A stretch of DNA of 64,000 bases from NCBI GenBank assembly GCA_916700875.1, contig CAKAKS010000066.1:9579743-9643742 (forward strand). The letters are read 5' to 3'. A model generated the notes under the pieces. That model was not told the origin of the DNA. It saw only the letters and a list, made by a program, of their open reading frames with translations, and did not search any database. Below, one piece after another: positions 1-12,400 of this stretch (position 1 is the first letter of the stretch; each line of letters begins with the position of its first letter). Both the position numbers and the translations under genes were made by a program. This DNA comes from Sebastes aleutianus (lineage: Eukaryota > Chordata > Actinopteri > Perciformes > Sebastidae).

Positions 1-130
1 AATTGGGGTGAGAGTGGCGTGCGAGTGGGAGTGGAGGTGGCACTTTTGCTAGAAAAACGGTGACACAGAGTGAGGGAGAAGGGAGAAGGAAGAGAAAATG
101 TGTGCATGCTTGAGTGCCCAGTAAAACCAC

Positions 131-263
131 CTGTAATGTAACAATTTTCCTTTAACATCTCAGCGATAGCAGCTCCGCCCATTCCCTCCATCCAATTATC
201 TCGCAGGTTCAGCCTCAGTATTGAAGTGTTGGTTACCAGGGGAACTGCCAGTGCTTTGGTGCC
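131..263 (-). CDS. LRRC74-family coding exon 4 (first leucine-rich repeat)
   Basis: Residues 149-192 plus one base: GTKALAVPLVTNTSILRLNL then RDNWMEGMGGAAIAEMLKEN. The LxLxxN and GxxxLAxML pattern is the RNase-inhibitor LRR type. Acceptor TTTGCAG, donor GTGGTT. The following exon lies outside the window. Confidence 0.87.
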
Positions 264-3200
264 CTGCAAACACACAACCAAAGTGAAATTCTTCTGTTTG
301 TTCACTGCAGTATATTTTCTTATCTGTATTCCAGTTAAAAGAGTAGATGTACTGATGCAGGTGGGCAGAGAGAGAGAGAGAGAGAGGAATATTAAACCTG
401 TGTGAGACAAATGAAACAGAAGGGAGCTGTGTGGAGGCGTGGGTCAGAAATGAAGCTCGCAGAACATGAAAATTATAGTTTCTAGAACGGCTAATGAGAA
501 AGTTGGCTGCATGAAGCCTTATGTTAACTTGATCTTTAAAAAAGAAGAAGAGCAGAAAGAGGCCCCATCAGAAAATAAATGTGCGCAGAGTGTCTTTCTC
601 TGAGATTTGAGAAGCCCATCAGTCTGCAAGACATTAAACAAATAACCTTTGGCAGCTGCACTCAGTTCCTTTACTTCTGCTCTCTGTGATTGACAGGTGA
701 AGACTTGTTTAAAATCCAATTTAATCAGTCTGAATGATGCCGCTGAAGCCGAAACCTGGGGAAACGGCTTGTTAAGGAATGGATTTACTTGTACAACTTT
801 CATTTGCAGCGCTACGGACCAGTGGAAGCCTGTAAAAATGTCAAACTGTGTTGCTAAGAGCTCCAGGCAATGCATTTTCACATGTGTAGAGGATGTACTT
901 TTCACTCAGTCAGAGATGTACAACCACAGAGCAATTTCACATTGATTTACCGTTAAAAAGACATCTAATTGTGACTGACTTGTGGGCTAAAATTACGCTA
1001 TATACAACGCTAAGTATAGTTTTTGTTTTCTTTATGTTTTTTTCAGGAGTAAAAAAGTAAATAAAGATTTGTTGTGTACACATTCACTTAATAAGATCCA
1101 TTAGTTAAATACAACATGTAGATTTCCTGTTTGGTTTAAACCTGCCAAAAGCATTTTTGATGATGTTTTTCTAGATCTGTTTATGTCTGTGTACATTTTA
1201 GGTTATATGCAAGCTAAAACATGAAGGCACAATATTGACATAATGTGAAATGCTTAACAGGACCAACTAATAAAGCTACTTCTACATGGGTCACAAGGTG
1301 AAACACATTTACTGTCATTTAGGATCAAAAATAAGAAGTTTTCCCCCAGAGGTAAATTCAAATTCAGATCTGTATAATGAGATCTCTCTGAGTGTGACTC
1401 AATGCCAGCAGCCTTCCACTCTCTTCAAAGGACTCTCCACTTGTGCTGGGAAGATCTATATAATGGACTTGACTTATGCAATTCTGTATGTAAAGTGTGC
1501 TGCAAAGATATGTACATGCATGATCTGTTTCCTGGGTAAACTCCTTGAAGCTCAGCTGCGTTGGACTTAACGCAGCTGGACTTAACGCAGCGCTCCACGG
1601 ACTTTGTCGTGATCAGTGAAGTCCCCCTGGAGGGGAATGTGACTTTGAATTAATGAGTATTTAACTGAACAAAGGTCTGGACTGATCTGAAATTGCGTCA
1701 GAGAGACGAAGAAGTGCAATTACTTGTGGATCTTTTTCAACATTTCGAATACCTTCCCCCAGGTGAAACTGAAGGCCACTTGGGGGCAGCAGAAACAAGT
1801 TATGAGCACAATATTGGCATATAATCACCTTAGTGATGTGGTGAGCTTGTTAGCAAACGGTTGCTTAATTACACATCATTACAGAGCAATGAATTATCAT
1901 TAATTTGGAGTCATGTTTGTGGCCACCTGGCAAAAGTAAGTCCAATATTCACTCTCTTTTAGCTCTGATTTTGGTCACTACCAACAAAATATCTTGCTTG
2001 CCACTATGTTCGTTACTAACTTTGTCTTAGTGCCGTTTGGTGCTGAGCAGGTAGTGTACAGTGAGTTTTTAGAGCTTGTTTGCAACAAACAGCGGCTTGG
2101 TGCAACCAAAAGTTGCCAGACAGCTAAACAAGGAGCTGTAAGTCGCTATAAATCTCCGTAAAGCCGAGAGGAGCATCAGATTCAGGTGTTCTTTTTCTGT
2201 ATGTTCATTATCACGAGCAACCTCTTTCATAATAGTCGTGTTTCCATTCAATTGTCAAGCAAATTTTCAGCGATCTTTTGAAATGATGCAAAAAAGAAAT
2301 GCGAATTAGGCGAGTTTCCATCAACTGGTTTGGAGCGAATAAAGTCGGCTGCAGCATAGTTACGTCAGGTGTTGGCACCGTTCGTGTCCCTTGCGCTATG
2401 TTTCACTTTCACATTACAATCAGCTGTTTGTTCGCGTCCTATGTTCACGTCAAGTCACATTTTCATTGTACAAACGCAGTAATTTTAAGCCCAACCATGT
2501 TGTTTTTTTCCTAAACCTAACTAAGTGGTTTTGTTGACTAAACCTAAGCAAATATTTTTGTTTAATTCACAAAATTAATTGGGACGCCGAGGGGTCCGAC
2601 AAAGCGTTAGTATGTGATGAGTTGAGATGATAACATTGTGACTGCAGAGGGACTTGAACACTGAAATATTTTTGCCCCGCACCTGGATTCCAAATTGTAA
2701 AAATAATAGAATAAATAATAATAAAATATAAATTTGGGCTGAAAATAGATAAATAAAAGACCCTCCTCTGCTCTCCCCCCAACATCAGACTGACCTCCCT
2801 TCAGCAAAAATAAATATTTTTCATACAGTTCCTAACTCATGATTACAGTACCTGAGGTCCCAGACCACGATGCATCATGGACAGCTCGCTACTCTGCATG
2901 TGCCGCAGGAAGTAAGAGGCAGGTGCCACCTGTAACGCTTCACACGCCTCCATGTAGCACGTCTGCCCCGTCGGGTCATACGCCTCCTCCTTATCTGCAA
3001 CATGAATAAAGACACTATCTGTCTGAATTGTTCGCTATCAATGCGTCTTTGTGAAAAGGAGAGATGTGGCATTTTCCCCCCGGAGGAGGACCTTTTGAGT
3101 GTGATATTGAAAACTCCCTTGTGGCTGATTTCGCCCCGTCAGGGGAGCTCATTCATACCAGATGGTTTTCACTGCTGGTGAAAAGGAAGCCTGACACAAA

Positions 3201-5256
3201 GACTGAGATGAAATCATTAAGATGCAGAACAGGGCTTCACATGTGTGGGCAGGCACGTGTAGGAGTTACTGTTTTGTTTTTTTCTGGCTGAAATCATCTA
3301 GAGATTGGGAAGGGAGAAGGGGGAAGATTAACAGATGGGGTGCTTTATCAATGTATGTTCTGATCAAGATCAAATTAAGACTCACTATCAAAATGCTTTA
3401 CTGCTGGAGCCTGGTATGAAATATTATTTCAGACAGAAAATAACAGGATGAAATTGTTCATTTCAAACACATAAAAGGGAACATCACACCCTTTATCATA
3501 GAATGTAATACCTTTCCCATTATCTCCCCTCTTTACCTCCGAGCTCCAAGTCTGTGTCGTAGTCCTCATCAGAGGTCACACACTCTTCTCCTCCCAGCTC
3601 CTCCTCCTCTTCATTCTCTCCCTCCTCCTCTTCCTCTTCACCCTCTCCTTCACCTCCATCTAGCACATTCCCATCAGGACTTGAGCGCTGGTCCTTTGGC
3701 CCACGCACGTCGACCTCTGTCCGGCTCGCTCTCTGCTGGATGAGAAAGTAAGACATCGTGACTCCTCAAAGCCGGCTGCTGTTGGCAGCCTGAGTGAGGA
3801 GATTTGATGGATTTTGCTAGCAGGAGAATAAAGCGGATACCTACATGTTGGACAACTGAGTCCATCAATGTGTCTTCTTTGAGCTGGTATCCCTCTGTCC
3901 TCCCAGTCTTTGTAATACTTTCCCTCCTACTGCTTTCTTTACCCTCTTTCGCCAGAGGCTGTTTTAGCTGTCTTTCACTCCCTTTATTTCTAGGCCAATG
4001 GCACATTCACTACATTTCTCAGTCAGCCATGCCATATATTGTTATTTTTAAGGACTAAACCTGCTACTCAGAAATACCAGCATTTGGCATGTGAGTGGTA
4101 CTGCACATGTTCTAAGGCACTTTTTGTGTGGACATCCAAGAGGTTTTGCATTTGAAAATGTGCTGCTTTCATAGTGTATTTCTGACACTTACGGTAGAGC
4201 GTGCAGCCCTGTGATTAGACTGCATAAAAATGTAATTGAGACAGACTTTCAGGGTGACACTCTTGAGTCTCCTCTGTTGAATAAATACATGCACGTACAC
4301 AGGTCAAAAGAGCGATCTATAAAAAGAAAATAGCAGGTCTTTAGCCTGTATTTTTGAGCTTGTATTTCCTTGGAAAGTGCTCAGACGTGTCTAGAGATAA
4401 CGTTATGGTTAAGACCTCCATTTCTAAAGCTTAAAGAGAACATATTATGCTTATTTTCAGGTGAATACTTGTATTTAGGTTGTATTATTAGAGCATCTTT
4501 ACGTGCTTTAATGTTGAAAAAAAGCTTTATTTTTCTCATACCGGCTGTGCTGCGGCACCTCTTTTCACCCTCTGTCTGAAATGCTCTGTTTTAGCTCCTG
4601 CCCTGCCCTCCGGAGAAGCCCAGTCTGCTCTGATTGGTGAGCTGACCCACTGTTATGATTGGTCAACTGAACCAAACTCTTCAGACTCCACTTCAACTCC
4701 ACTCTAACTATCTTTGTTCGAGGGAGTGCCAAACTAGCCGCTAGACAGATATTATGCAAATGTGTTACTTGGTGACATCACCACGTTACGGAAGAAAAGG
4801 CGGGACTTCAAGCGAGGCGTTTCAGGGCTGTTCAGGAGCAGTGTTTCTGTGGGGGAGAGTAACTCCCTTTGGTGTGGACTTTGGGCTTTGTAACTTTGCA
4901 GAACTTTTACATGCACAAAAAACTATATAACACACTACAAGGAAAGGAAAGGGAAAATAATAGGTCCACTTTAAAATACTCTTGCAGGTCAATAACATAC
5001 TTTGGATTCTCACCAAGTTCCTCTCCTATGTCTTAATCAATTACAGGCTTCATAAAAATCTGCCTGAATAGTCTCCTACATGTCTCCCCTTGCCTACCTG
5101 GTTGTTCACACTTCCCTCGCTCAAGCAGACTTGGCCGGATGGTCAGCTTCCTACCTCTCCCAGCTGCAGCTTCTCACTTTCTGTGTCTGCGTCATCATCG
5201 TCTTCCAGCACAGAAGGCAGCAGCGCCTCCTTGGCCAACTTCTTCCCGTGAACCAT
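131..5256 (-). CDS. LRRC74A/B-family leucine-rich-repeat protein, 5' four coding exons (truncated by window)
   Basis: I joined exons 5155-5256, 3537-3735, 2852-2994 and 131-263; phases match, giving 192 residues before the gene leaves the window. Seen: a Lys-rich then acidic start (EDDDDADTE), a very acidic stretch with runs of Glu (about 65-82), DEDYDTDLELG, then a conserved block DPTGQTCYMEACEALQ through SELSMMHRGLGPQ, then the first RNase-inhibitor-type repeat (LRLNLRDNWMEGMGGAAIAE). From memory of the family, the DP-G-CY-AC and HRGLGPQG blocks match human LRRC74A and LRRC74B; I cannot decide which paralogue. The molecular function of the family is poorly known. The start ATG at 5254-5256 has G at -3 and +4. 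It lies 4.2 kb downstream of nos1, same strand. Confidence 0.85.
264..2851. other. LRRC74-family intron between exons 3 and 4
   Basis: No further exon is visible. It holds an (AG)n run at 367-387 and, near 2485-2560, a fish-repeat segment (AAGCCCAACCATG then CCTAAACCTAACTAAGTGG) that recurs in reverse near 20970-21010 and loosely at 38160-38340. Confidence 0.6.
2852..2994 (-). CDS. LRRC74-family coding exon 3
   Basis: Residues 101-148: DKEEAYDPTGQTCYMEACEA, then VAPASYFLRHMQSSELSMMH and RGLGPQ. This is the most recognisable family block before the repeats. Acceptor TTGCAG, donor GTACTG. Confidence 0.88.
3537..3735 (-). CDS. LRRC74-family coding exon 2 (acidic region)
   Basis: Residues 35-100 plus one base, starting QRASRTEVDVRGPKDQRSS and containing long Glu runs coded by GA-rich triplets. 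The acceptor is a tandem CAGCAG, so use of the second AG would drop one Gln. Donor GTAAAG. Confidence 0.82.
4431..4974. mobile_element. TTAA-bounded MITE, family 1, full copy
   Basis: Starts TTAAAGAGAACATATTATGC and ends with the inverted counterpart ATAATAGGTCCACTTTAA. It contains the segment AAGCCCAGTCTGCTCTGATT shared with the copy at 10274-10745. There is no coding potential. It lies in the intron between LRRC74-family exons 1 and 2. Confidence 0.75.
5155..5256 (-). CDS. LRRC74-family coding exon 1
   Basis: Residues 1-34, MVHGKKLAKEALLPSVLEDD then DDADTESEKLQLGE. Donor GTAGGA after GAG, phase 0. A possible acceptor (ATTACTCAG) lies 11 bases above the ATG, so an upstream untranslated exon is likely. 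Confidence 0.78.
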
Positions 5257-8200
5257 GACTTCGACGCTGAGTAATAGTGATACTGACACTGAGAAAAATA
5301 TACTGCTACCTGCAACAAATTTAGCTTGTGTTTTCAGACTCAAATTTAAGTGCTGTGAGTGAAATCACAGCACTGCACTGTAGCAGCAGGTAGAGCAGCA
5401 TGTGTTCATGCAACCTATCTTGCTCAATAGGAGGGTCAAATGCTTTTGGGCTAATTAGAGAGGCCAGTGCTTCACTTCCTGATACAACCCCCAATCAGAG
5501 TCCTTACTGTATGTGTAAGGTTTAGATGGCTTGTTATGTTGACATGTTTCCATGGCGCTGAGTATTGTGCTCTCGAGGTGCCGACTCTCTGACGACCAGC
5601 ACTTTACAGAGGCAGGAAAGAGGAGGGGAAGCTAATGCAACTGTTGTTTTTCAGGAAAAATCTCGGTATCAACATGGAAATCTGACCTTCAAACTTAAAC
5701 GCCTCGACCTTTAATAACTCCTACCGCAGGAATAAACCTTTCCAGTCAGGCTTCTCTCTTATATAAACAAGAAAAAAAACAAACCAAGCAAATGTGTTGA
5801 CATATTCTGTAAATGTTTCTCTTTATTTGAAAGTAAATGCAAAGTCCTTGCAGTTGATGCATTAAAATGGAATACCCTCAATCAATTACAACAAAGGTCA
5901 TTATAGCAGAGGCTGATTGGATCAGAGCTGTTCATAGCAGCAGCAGTGATATGCAAACACAGAAAAAGAAACCCCCTTTCGAGAATGTTTTTACCATCCA
6001 AAGCCCTGCGAGAAAGGCCGGACAACCTCACAATACAGTCTCACTGACTGACACAGTGCTGGTAAATAGACAGAGCTTTTTAAAATATGAACAGGAGAGA
6101 GAAGATCACCATGCATTTATTTAATGCTGCTGTTTTATCCCCATACCTAAAGGATATGAGAGACACCGTAGAATAGGCCTTTTTTTGTTCTTTTTTTAAA
6201 TCAAGCAGAATAATAGTGCTCATTTACATAATCAAAATACATTCTTAGAAAAGATCGTAGTGTTACTCTTTATATTTTATACTTTGTCTTTGAATATATA
6301 TCTATAGAAGCTATATATAGAAGCTATGTCAGTTGCTTTTCCTGCTGCACATTTTACATCACAGACATGTTTCTTGACAGCTCTCATTCCAGTTAAACTA
6401 AATCTGTTTAAACAAATTATACAGAGGAGACATTCATCCAGAATGAACAACAGTGGGGACATTGGGAATCACCCATTTTCCCCCTGCAGTAAAAATAGTT
6501 GATTCAGAGAAAAAAAGAAAAAAAAAACACCCCAAAAAACCAAACATATTCTCGGCAGCTGTTTGAAAATCACATTGAAATCCATTAATCATGCTAACAG
6601 TTATCTTTAATTTGAATCAAAGACAAAGAAAGGGAACAAACAAGACTCAGAAGCTGACGAGAAAAGCCACAGGTTACTGCAGAGTGGGTGATCAATAAAC
6701 AACGTGACCCCTGCACCAATATATATTCAAATTACAACCCTGACTCATTGGGAAGCAGCAAATGACCGCAGCGGCAGAGTGACTGCCTCTCGTCCCTGAA
6801 TGAAAAACTTCACTGCTGAGATCAAAACTAAATGCCACGTGGGCAGTTTCCTGTTACCAAAACACCATCTGTAAGACTACATTTTCAGGCTCGTGTGACT
6901 CACGGAGCAACAAATTCATGCTTATTTTTAAAATCTGACCAGTTCGACAAGGTAACAGACAACAAGCAGAATAATCATGGAAAAACATACACCTGAGCAC
7001 ATGCATGTTTTACACCCACTCGTATAGAGACGCTTATGATGATTTCTATGGCACACACACACATACACACACATGCGCGCACACACACATGCATGCGGAT
7101 GCTACTGAGCAGGTGTCAGGTCACAGTGAAAGGGTGGCGTGTGAGCCGTAAGGGTCGCGCACAATCATGCAGAGAGACTGAAGAAAGATGTGCTGTGAGT
7201 AGGCAGAGGGTTAATGTAAGGCAAGAGGCAGAGGAGTTATGACGCTAATAAATGCAAATTTTAAAAGCTCAATAGCTGTCAGATATGATCTGGGCAGCAC
7301 AGGGTGCTAAAAGAGATCTTTTTGCTTCACTTAACAAGGTTTTGTTACAGAAATATGTCATTTTTAAAGGTAATAGTTAATAGGTTAATAGTTTGACATC
7401 GATACTGCTATCATATTTGTACGGTAAATGTGACGCTACAGCCAGGAGCCTTAGCCCAGCAGCCTTAGCTTAGCAACAAGACAGGAAACAGGGGAGCGGT
7501 GACTTCCTGCTTCCAGCCACGAGAAAGTCTGACACATAGTCTTCCATAAAAACCAAAAGGTGTCGATTTTGCACTTTGTTTTTTGTACGGCTTAAACAAA
7601 CGAGCTATGTAAGGGATAATGTGTGGGGAGCCGGTCATTGTTGTGAAATAAACAACGCCCTGAAGGGGTTTATTTTAAAACAATGACCTGATCGATGCAC
7701 ATTATCCCTTTATCATTATCCTTATTACACGGCTACTTACTTAAGAAATCAATAATTTGACACAAAAACGGTCCGCTAGAGTCCGACATCAGAACTGCGC
7801 CCATAGCAACGGTTTGTTATACATAGCAACGGTCTGTTATACATGGCAACGGTCTGTTATACATAGCAACGGTCTACTATAAAGAAATAACAGACCGTAG
7901 AACGCTGTGATTGTCCAATCAGAATAGAGTATTCAACAAAGCCATGTAATAAAATGTGTTAATACTTAGGACACTGGTATGGAGATCCAATAGATTCCCC
8001 TAAATGTTACACACTGGTCCTTAACTTTTGATGTAACACAACGTCATCCGGTGGTCACCTTAACGAATTATAACAAATGCTACCGTGATAACTTCCCCGA
8101 GTTGTATCTCATAGTTACAGGTAGTGTTTTGCCATTTGACAAACCTTCAAATTCACGGCTCTGTTACTCAGACTGGACTTGAAACAGCACGCCCCCCTCC

Positions 8201-9419
8201 AACGCAGTTCCTTGCATTGTTTTAACACAGGGCTTTTTCAGTCTGAATGCCTGCTAACTCGCTGCTGGGTGTACTGTAGCTTCATATTTACCATACAGAC
8301 ATGAGGGTGGTATCAATATTCTCATGCAACTTAACGCAAGAAAGTAAATAATTCCCCAAAAATTCCCTTTAACTCATAAATTAGTGATTTAATCATTGAA
8401 TAATCTTCTACAATTCAAAAATCATTTTTCAAAACAATGTCCCTCCACCATGATTATATGATTTGACATGATTTTTCTTTTATTATAGCCAACACATCAA
8501 TACTTAGATATTTTAAAATCTGAGAGCCCTGAAGGAGTTTAGATATATATTTTATTCGTCATTAATTAGTGTTCATTTAAATATGTAGTGACTCAGGTGC
8601 AGATTAATGGCTGCCCTGCACATTCCTATGCAGCTGCTGTGGGGTCGGGCAAGCACCAGCTGGGACACACGGCGACATTATGATGTACGGGAGAGAATGG
8701 ACGGGCCACTAAAGAGACAGCTGGCACAGAGGCTGATGCATTTTGATAGACTGCCATTGAAGAGCTAGATAATATGTTAGTTGAGGCTGTGACAGAATCG
8801 CTGTTTTCATAATTCAGGGTGACCTGTCAACAAATTTGCTCGCAGAAAATCTTTCAGTTTTTCTATCTGCATGCCTGTACATCTTTCAACTCTCTCTCCC
8901 ATTTGAACTTTTCCTGAAATTACAGCCTTTGATAAACAAAACATAACAGCCCAAATAGATTTGACCAGCCCTGATTCTTTTCTGAAAGTCGACTTCATAC
9001 TTCAGAAATGTCTGAGTTTGTTATCACTCTTTTCCTCGTAAAATATAAAACCTCAATAAAAGCCTTTTAACTGCAACAATAACACAGAGTATAGTATATT
9101 TTTTGAGTATATTCTTGTCTTGGTCATGCATTCACAATGAGGCAGGTCATTACACTAGGTGCACACATTATGAATCAAAATTTATAATTTTTGGAAGTAT
9201 CATCAACGAGCAAAACAGATTCTCAGAGAACAGAACGTTTCCAACTTGCTACAGACGAAATCGCAGAGCCCAACAGAAACATTAAAGTGGTATAAAAAAA
9301 AAAGAAGAAAGAAACACATTTTTTTTTTTTACAGTACAAAAATTGGCACAGTATTTTTTAACCAGCGTCGCTGTGTCCTCCAGACTGGTTGTTGTCAGAA
9401 AGCCCCCCCGATCATTGAC
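5257..9419. other. nos1 3'UTR and intergenic DNA before the LRRC74-family gene
   Basis: Holds the nos1 3'UTR of unknown length, an interrupted (AC)n tract at about 7052-7092, a hairpin-bearing repeat at 7608-7952, a MITE end fragment at 7992-8026 and another repeat fragment at about 8240-8370. No coding signal was found. Confidence 0.6.
7608..7952. repeat. hairpin-bearing nonautonomous repeat, copy 1
   Basis: Arms at 7633-7653 and 7668-7688 pair with two mismatches around a 14-base loop. They are followed by four tandem 20-base units (CATAGCAACGGTCTGTTATA type) at about 7802-7881 and then TAACAGACCGTAGAACGCTG. Same family as 15493-15781. Confidence 0.8.
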
Positions 9420-9435
9420 CTATGAGCAGAACACC
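9420..9435 (-). CDS. nos1: nos1 coding exon 28 (terminal 16 coding bases, VFCS)
   Basis: After acceptor CTCTCAG the base G completes Glu1420, followed by Val-Phe-Cys-Ser and TAG at 9420-9422. Mammalian NOS1 ends EVFSS, also encoded by a separate last exon. The exon continues as 3'UTR below 9420; its poly(A) site was not fixed (AATAAA on the minus strand near 8551, 8490, 6118 and 5822). Confidence 0.85.
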
Positions 9436-12400
9436 CTGAGAGAGAAGACGGACAGAAAGACAGACAGAGAGAGCGACAGAGACATGGAAATAGAGATGTT
9501 ACAGTCATTACTCATCCAGCGAACAGGGGCTTTGATGGCCAAATGTGAAATTCAAGTGACAATCCACACAGGAGCTATCGTCTGTGATGCATTATGTTGG
9601 TGCTTAATGAGCCATAGTGGATATGTAGGGCCCTTGTTTTGCTCTCATGGCAAGGGTATATGAAGTGTCTAATCTTGAATGTGCACAAATGACAACTGAA
9701 ACAAAAACAGAAATGGAACAGACCCACTCGCTTTCACTCTAATCCTGTTAGTTTAAAGGCCCTTCTCCATGGGGTTTCTATGGTTACCCACTCTGTTTTC
9801 ATCTGACACGGGGTGCGATAACACATCGGCGTCACCAACAACTACAGGTTGCAGATTGGAGTTGGACTACTTATGCAAACGTCTCTCGGAGATAAAGCTG
9901 CTCTAGTATTCTCACTGGCTGAGATAAATCTAAATGGGCTGTGCCAAAATACGTTTGTTTTTTTCTAAAATATGAGCTAACCAGCTGGCAAATTTGAGTG
10001 GCGAAGAAGGATCACTGGTAAAAAAAAAAGATGAATAAATAAGAAAACACATCATAGATCTTAAGCTTCCCACGCAGTTCAGCGGTGTTGCAGACGAGTC
10101 AAGTGAGTGATCCTGGTTTTGTGTGTAGACATTACTAACCATGTCTCCTGAAATCCAACAATGAACCGATGAAGGAGGCAATAAAATGATGTATGAATGA
10201 ACGAAGGAATAAATGTGGGTGAATGTGGGTCATTTTCTGGTTTCATTTGGTGAATGAGATGCTATTTCTTTTTTTAAAGGGGACATATCATGCTCATTTT
10301 CAGGTTCATACTTGTATTTCTGTTTTTTACTAGAACATGTTTACATGCTTTAATGTTCAACAAACATTATTTTTCTCATACTGTCTGTCTGAATATACCT
10401 GTATTCACCCTCTGTCAGAAACGCTCCATTTAAGCGTCTGTCTCTTTAAGGCCACCTCCCGAAAAAAAGCCCAGTCTGCTCTGATTGGACAGCGTTTCCA
10501 GTCTACTGCATCTGTGCTCTCGCCGTCTTCACAGCGTCACTGCAGCCGGGTGTCAACTACTGTACACGGAGTTTAGCGGCACTTCTACCGGTGACTGTAT
10601 AGTTGTGACATCACAACATTACGGAAGTCCTGACGACTTGTTTAAAGGCACAGTTTCTGAATACGTGCTGTGTGCATTTCTCTGTGGATTGAGCATTTTG
10701 ATACTTCCACAGTGTTCATATAGCACATAGACCTGCTGTATAATCAAACTAGAATTCAAGCCTTGCGGTTGTATGCCTTTGCTATGTTTACGTCCTTGTC
10801 TGTCCAAAATGTCATCACTTCATCATTTTATCCTCTTAGACATTTGTGTGAAATTGTCATAATTAGCTTATGAATTCTTGAGATATGGCCAAAAAACATG
10901 TTTTTTGAGGTCACAGTGACCTTTGACCTTTGGACTTTTGCACCAAATTTGAAAACATTTACCTCAGGCATTGGGGGTTGGATGTACACTGCACACAAGA
11001 TATCTCTTAATCTACTAAAAAAATATTGCACATCCATATTGGCAATAGGATAAGCATTTTTTACTGACCCTAAGGAAAATGGAAAAACACAAACCACTTA
11101 CTCATCTGAGTCCTTTTTGTTCTCCTCAATGTAGGCTATGGACTCTGAACGAAGCCGGTTGGTGACCTCATAGGTGCGCAGGGTGACCCCAAAGATGTCC
11201 TCATGGTAGCGGTTCTCATCCTGGATACGGTGGAGTGGTGAGAGTAGAGAGAGAAGGAGACAAATATATGAGATGAATATTGTGGAGGTCTAACTAGATC
11301 ACTGTGGAGGTCTTACTAGATCGGATTTAGAAATAGTTGAACTTAAACTTTTCCTTTTTAGGAATATTGTTTTGTATATTTTAGATTTTCTTCATCTACC
11401 CTTACACTATAGAATGACGAGACTTTGCATTATGATTAAACAACTGTAGATGAACAGAGTTATACTGACTGTGTTTACACGACTGCAGTCGTTGCATTTG
11501 AAAGATTCACTGAACCGTGCTGGAAAACAACTCTTCAATCCATTTGTATTCTACACAGGTAAGTGTGTTAATAGCGGGCTTGGTGACACGTGTCATACTT
11601 CTTTTTATAGCCTTTTTACCCTTGAGTTCACAAATGAAAATAAGCCAGTGGGGGTGTTTTTTAACCTTCATTTTCACAGGAAACACTGACTCAACACGCC
11701 TTCTGCTTTCATGCTCAGCACTCAGTTACATACTTTCGTGTGAAGAAGCTGCCCTGTAGGACCTCGCCTATTCAACTGGGTGCTGATTGCATCGCTCAGG
11801 GGCACCTCTGCGACGGTGGAGAGCACTTCATATTCACTATTTTCACCAGCTCAAACTTGTGACCCTCTCTTCCCTGACATTACCAAGCTGCTCAGTGGGG
11901 TGTAATGGTGAACACCATGGTGACGTTGTTGCACTGTTTCCCCTCTCTCTTACCCGCAGCTTGCTGATGAAGAAGCCAGCATCCTCCAGGGTCATGTTGG
12001 CCTGCTGCTTGATGATTTGCTGGACAGACTTGAGAACGTCCCCGGCCATCGTAACATCCCCACACACGTAGATGTGTCCTCCCTCCTCCCTCAGGCACTG
12101 GTACACCGTCTCTGACAGCTGCTCGCGCAGTACATCCTGTACATATTTCTGACAGAGAGGCAGAGGAGGAATGATGAGTGTGCATGAAGAAGTCAAGTGT
12201 GAGAAAAGCAGGAAAGGAAACAATGTGGAAAAACAGTCAGGAGACCACTGACAGAAAGTAAAATGAAGTAGAATTTGCAAACTGCAAGCTGAAAGAAAAT
12301 TAGTTTTCTATACTTTATATTCTGTATATTTTGTTCTTTTTAAACAGTTACTGAACATTGTTGATACAAGGAACAGAACAGTAAAAAAAAACAATAATTG

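Noticed and set aside
3804..4058. Plus-strand hydrophobic frame opposite the LRRC74-family gene
   Set aside because: It overlaps intronic sequence of a well-supported minus-strand gene and has no family match or start context.
7052..7092. Interrupted (AC)n tract considered as a CRISPR-like array
   Set aside because: It is a simple microsatellite with no spacers or repeats of suitable length.
10900..10935. Palindromic GGTCACAGTGACC considered as a nuclear-receptor element
   Set aside because: It belongs to a dispersed fish repeat seen in many places, so a regulatory role for nos1 is not supported.
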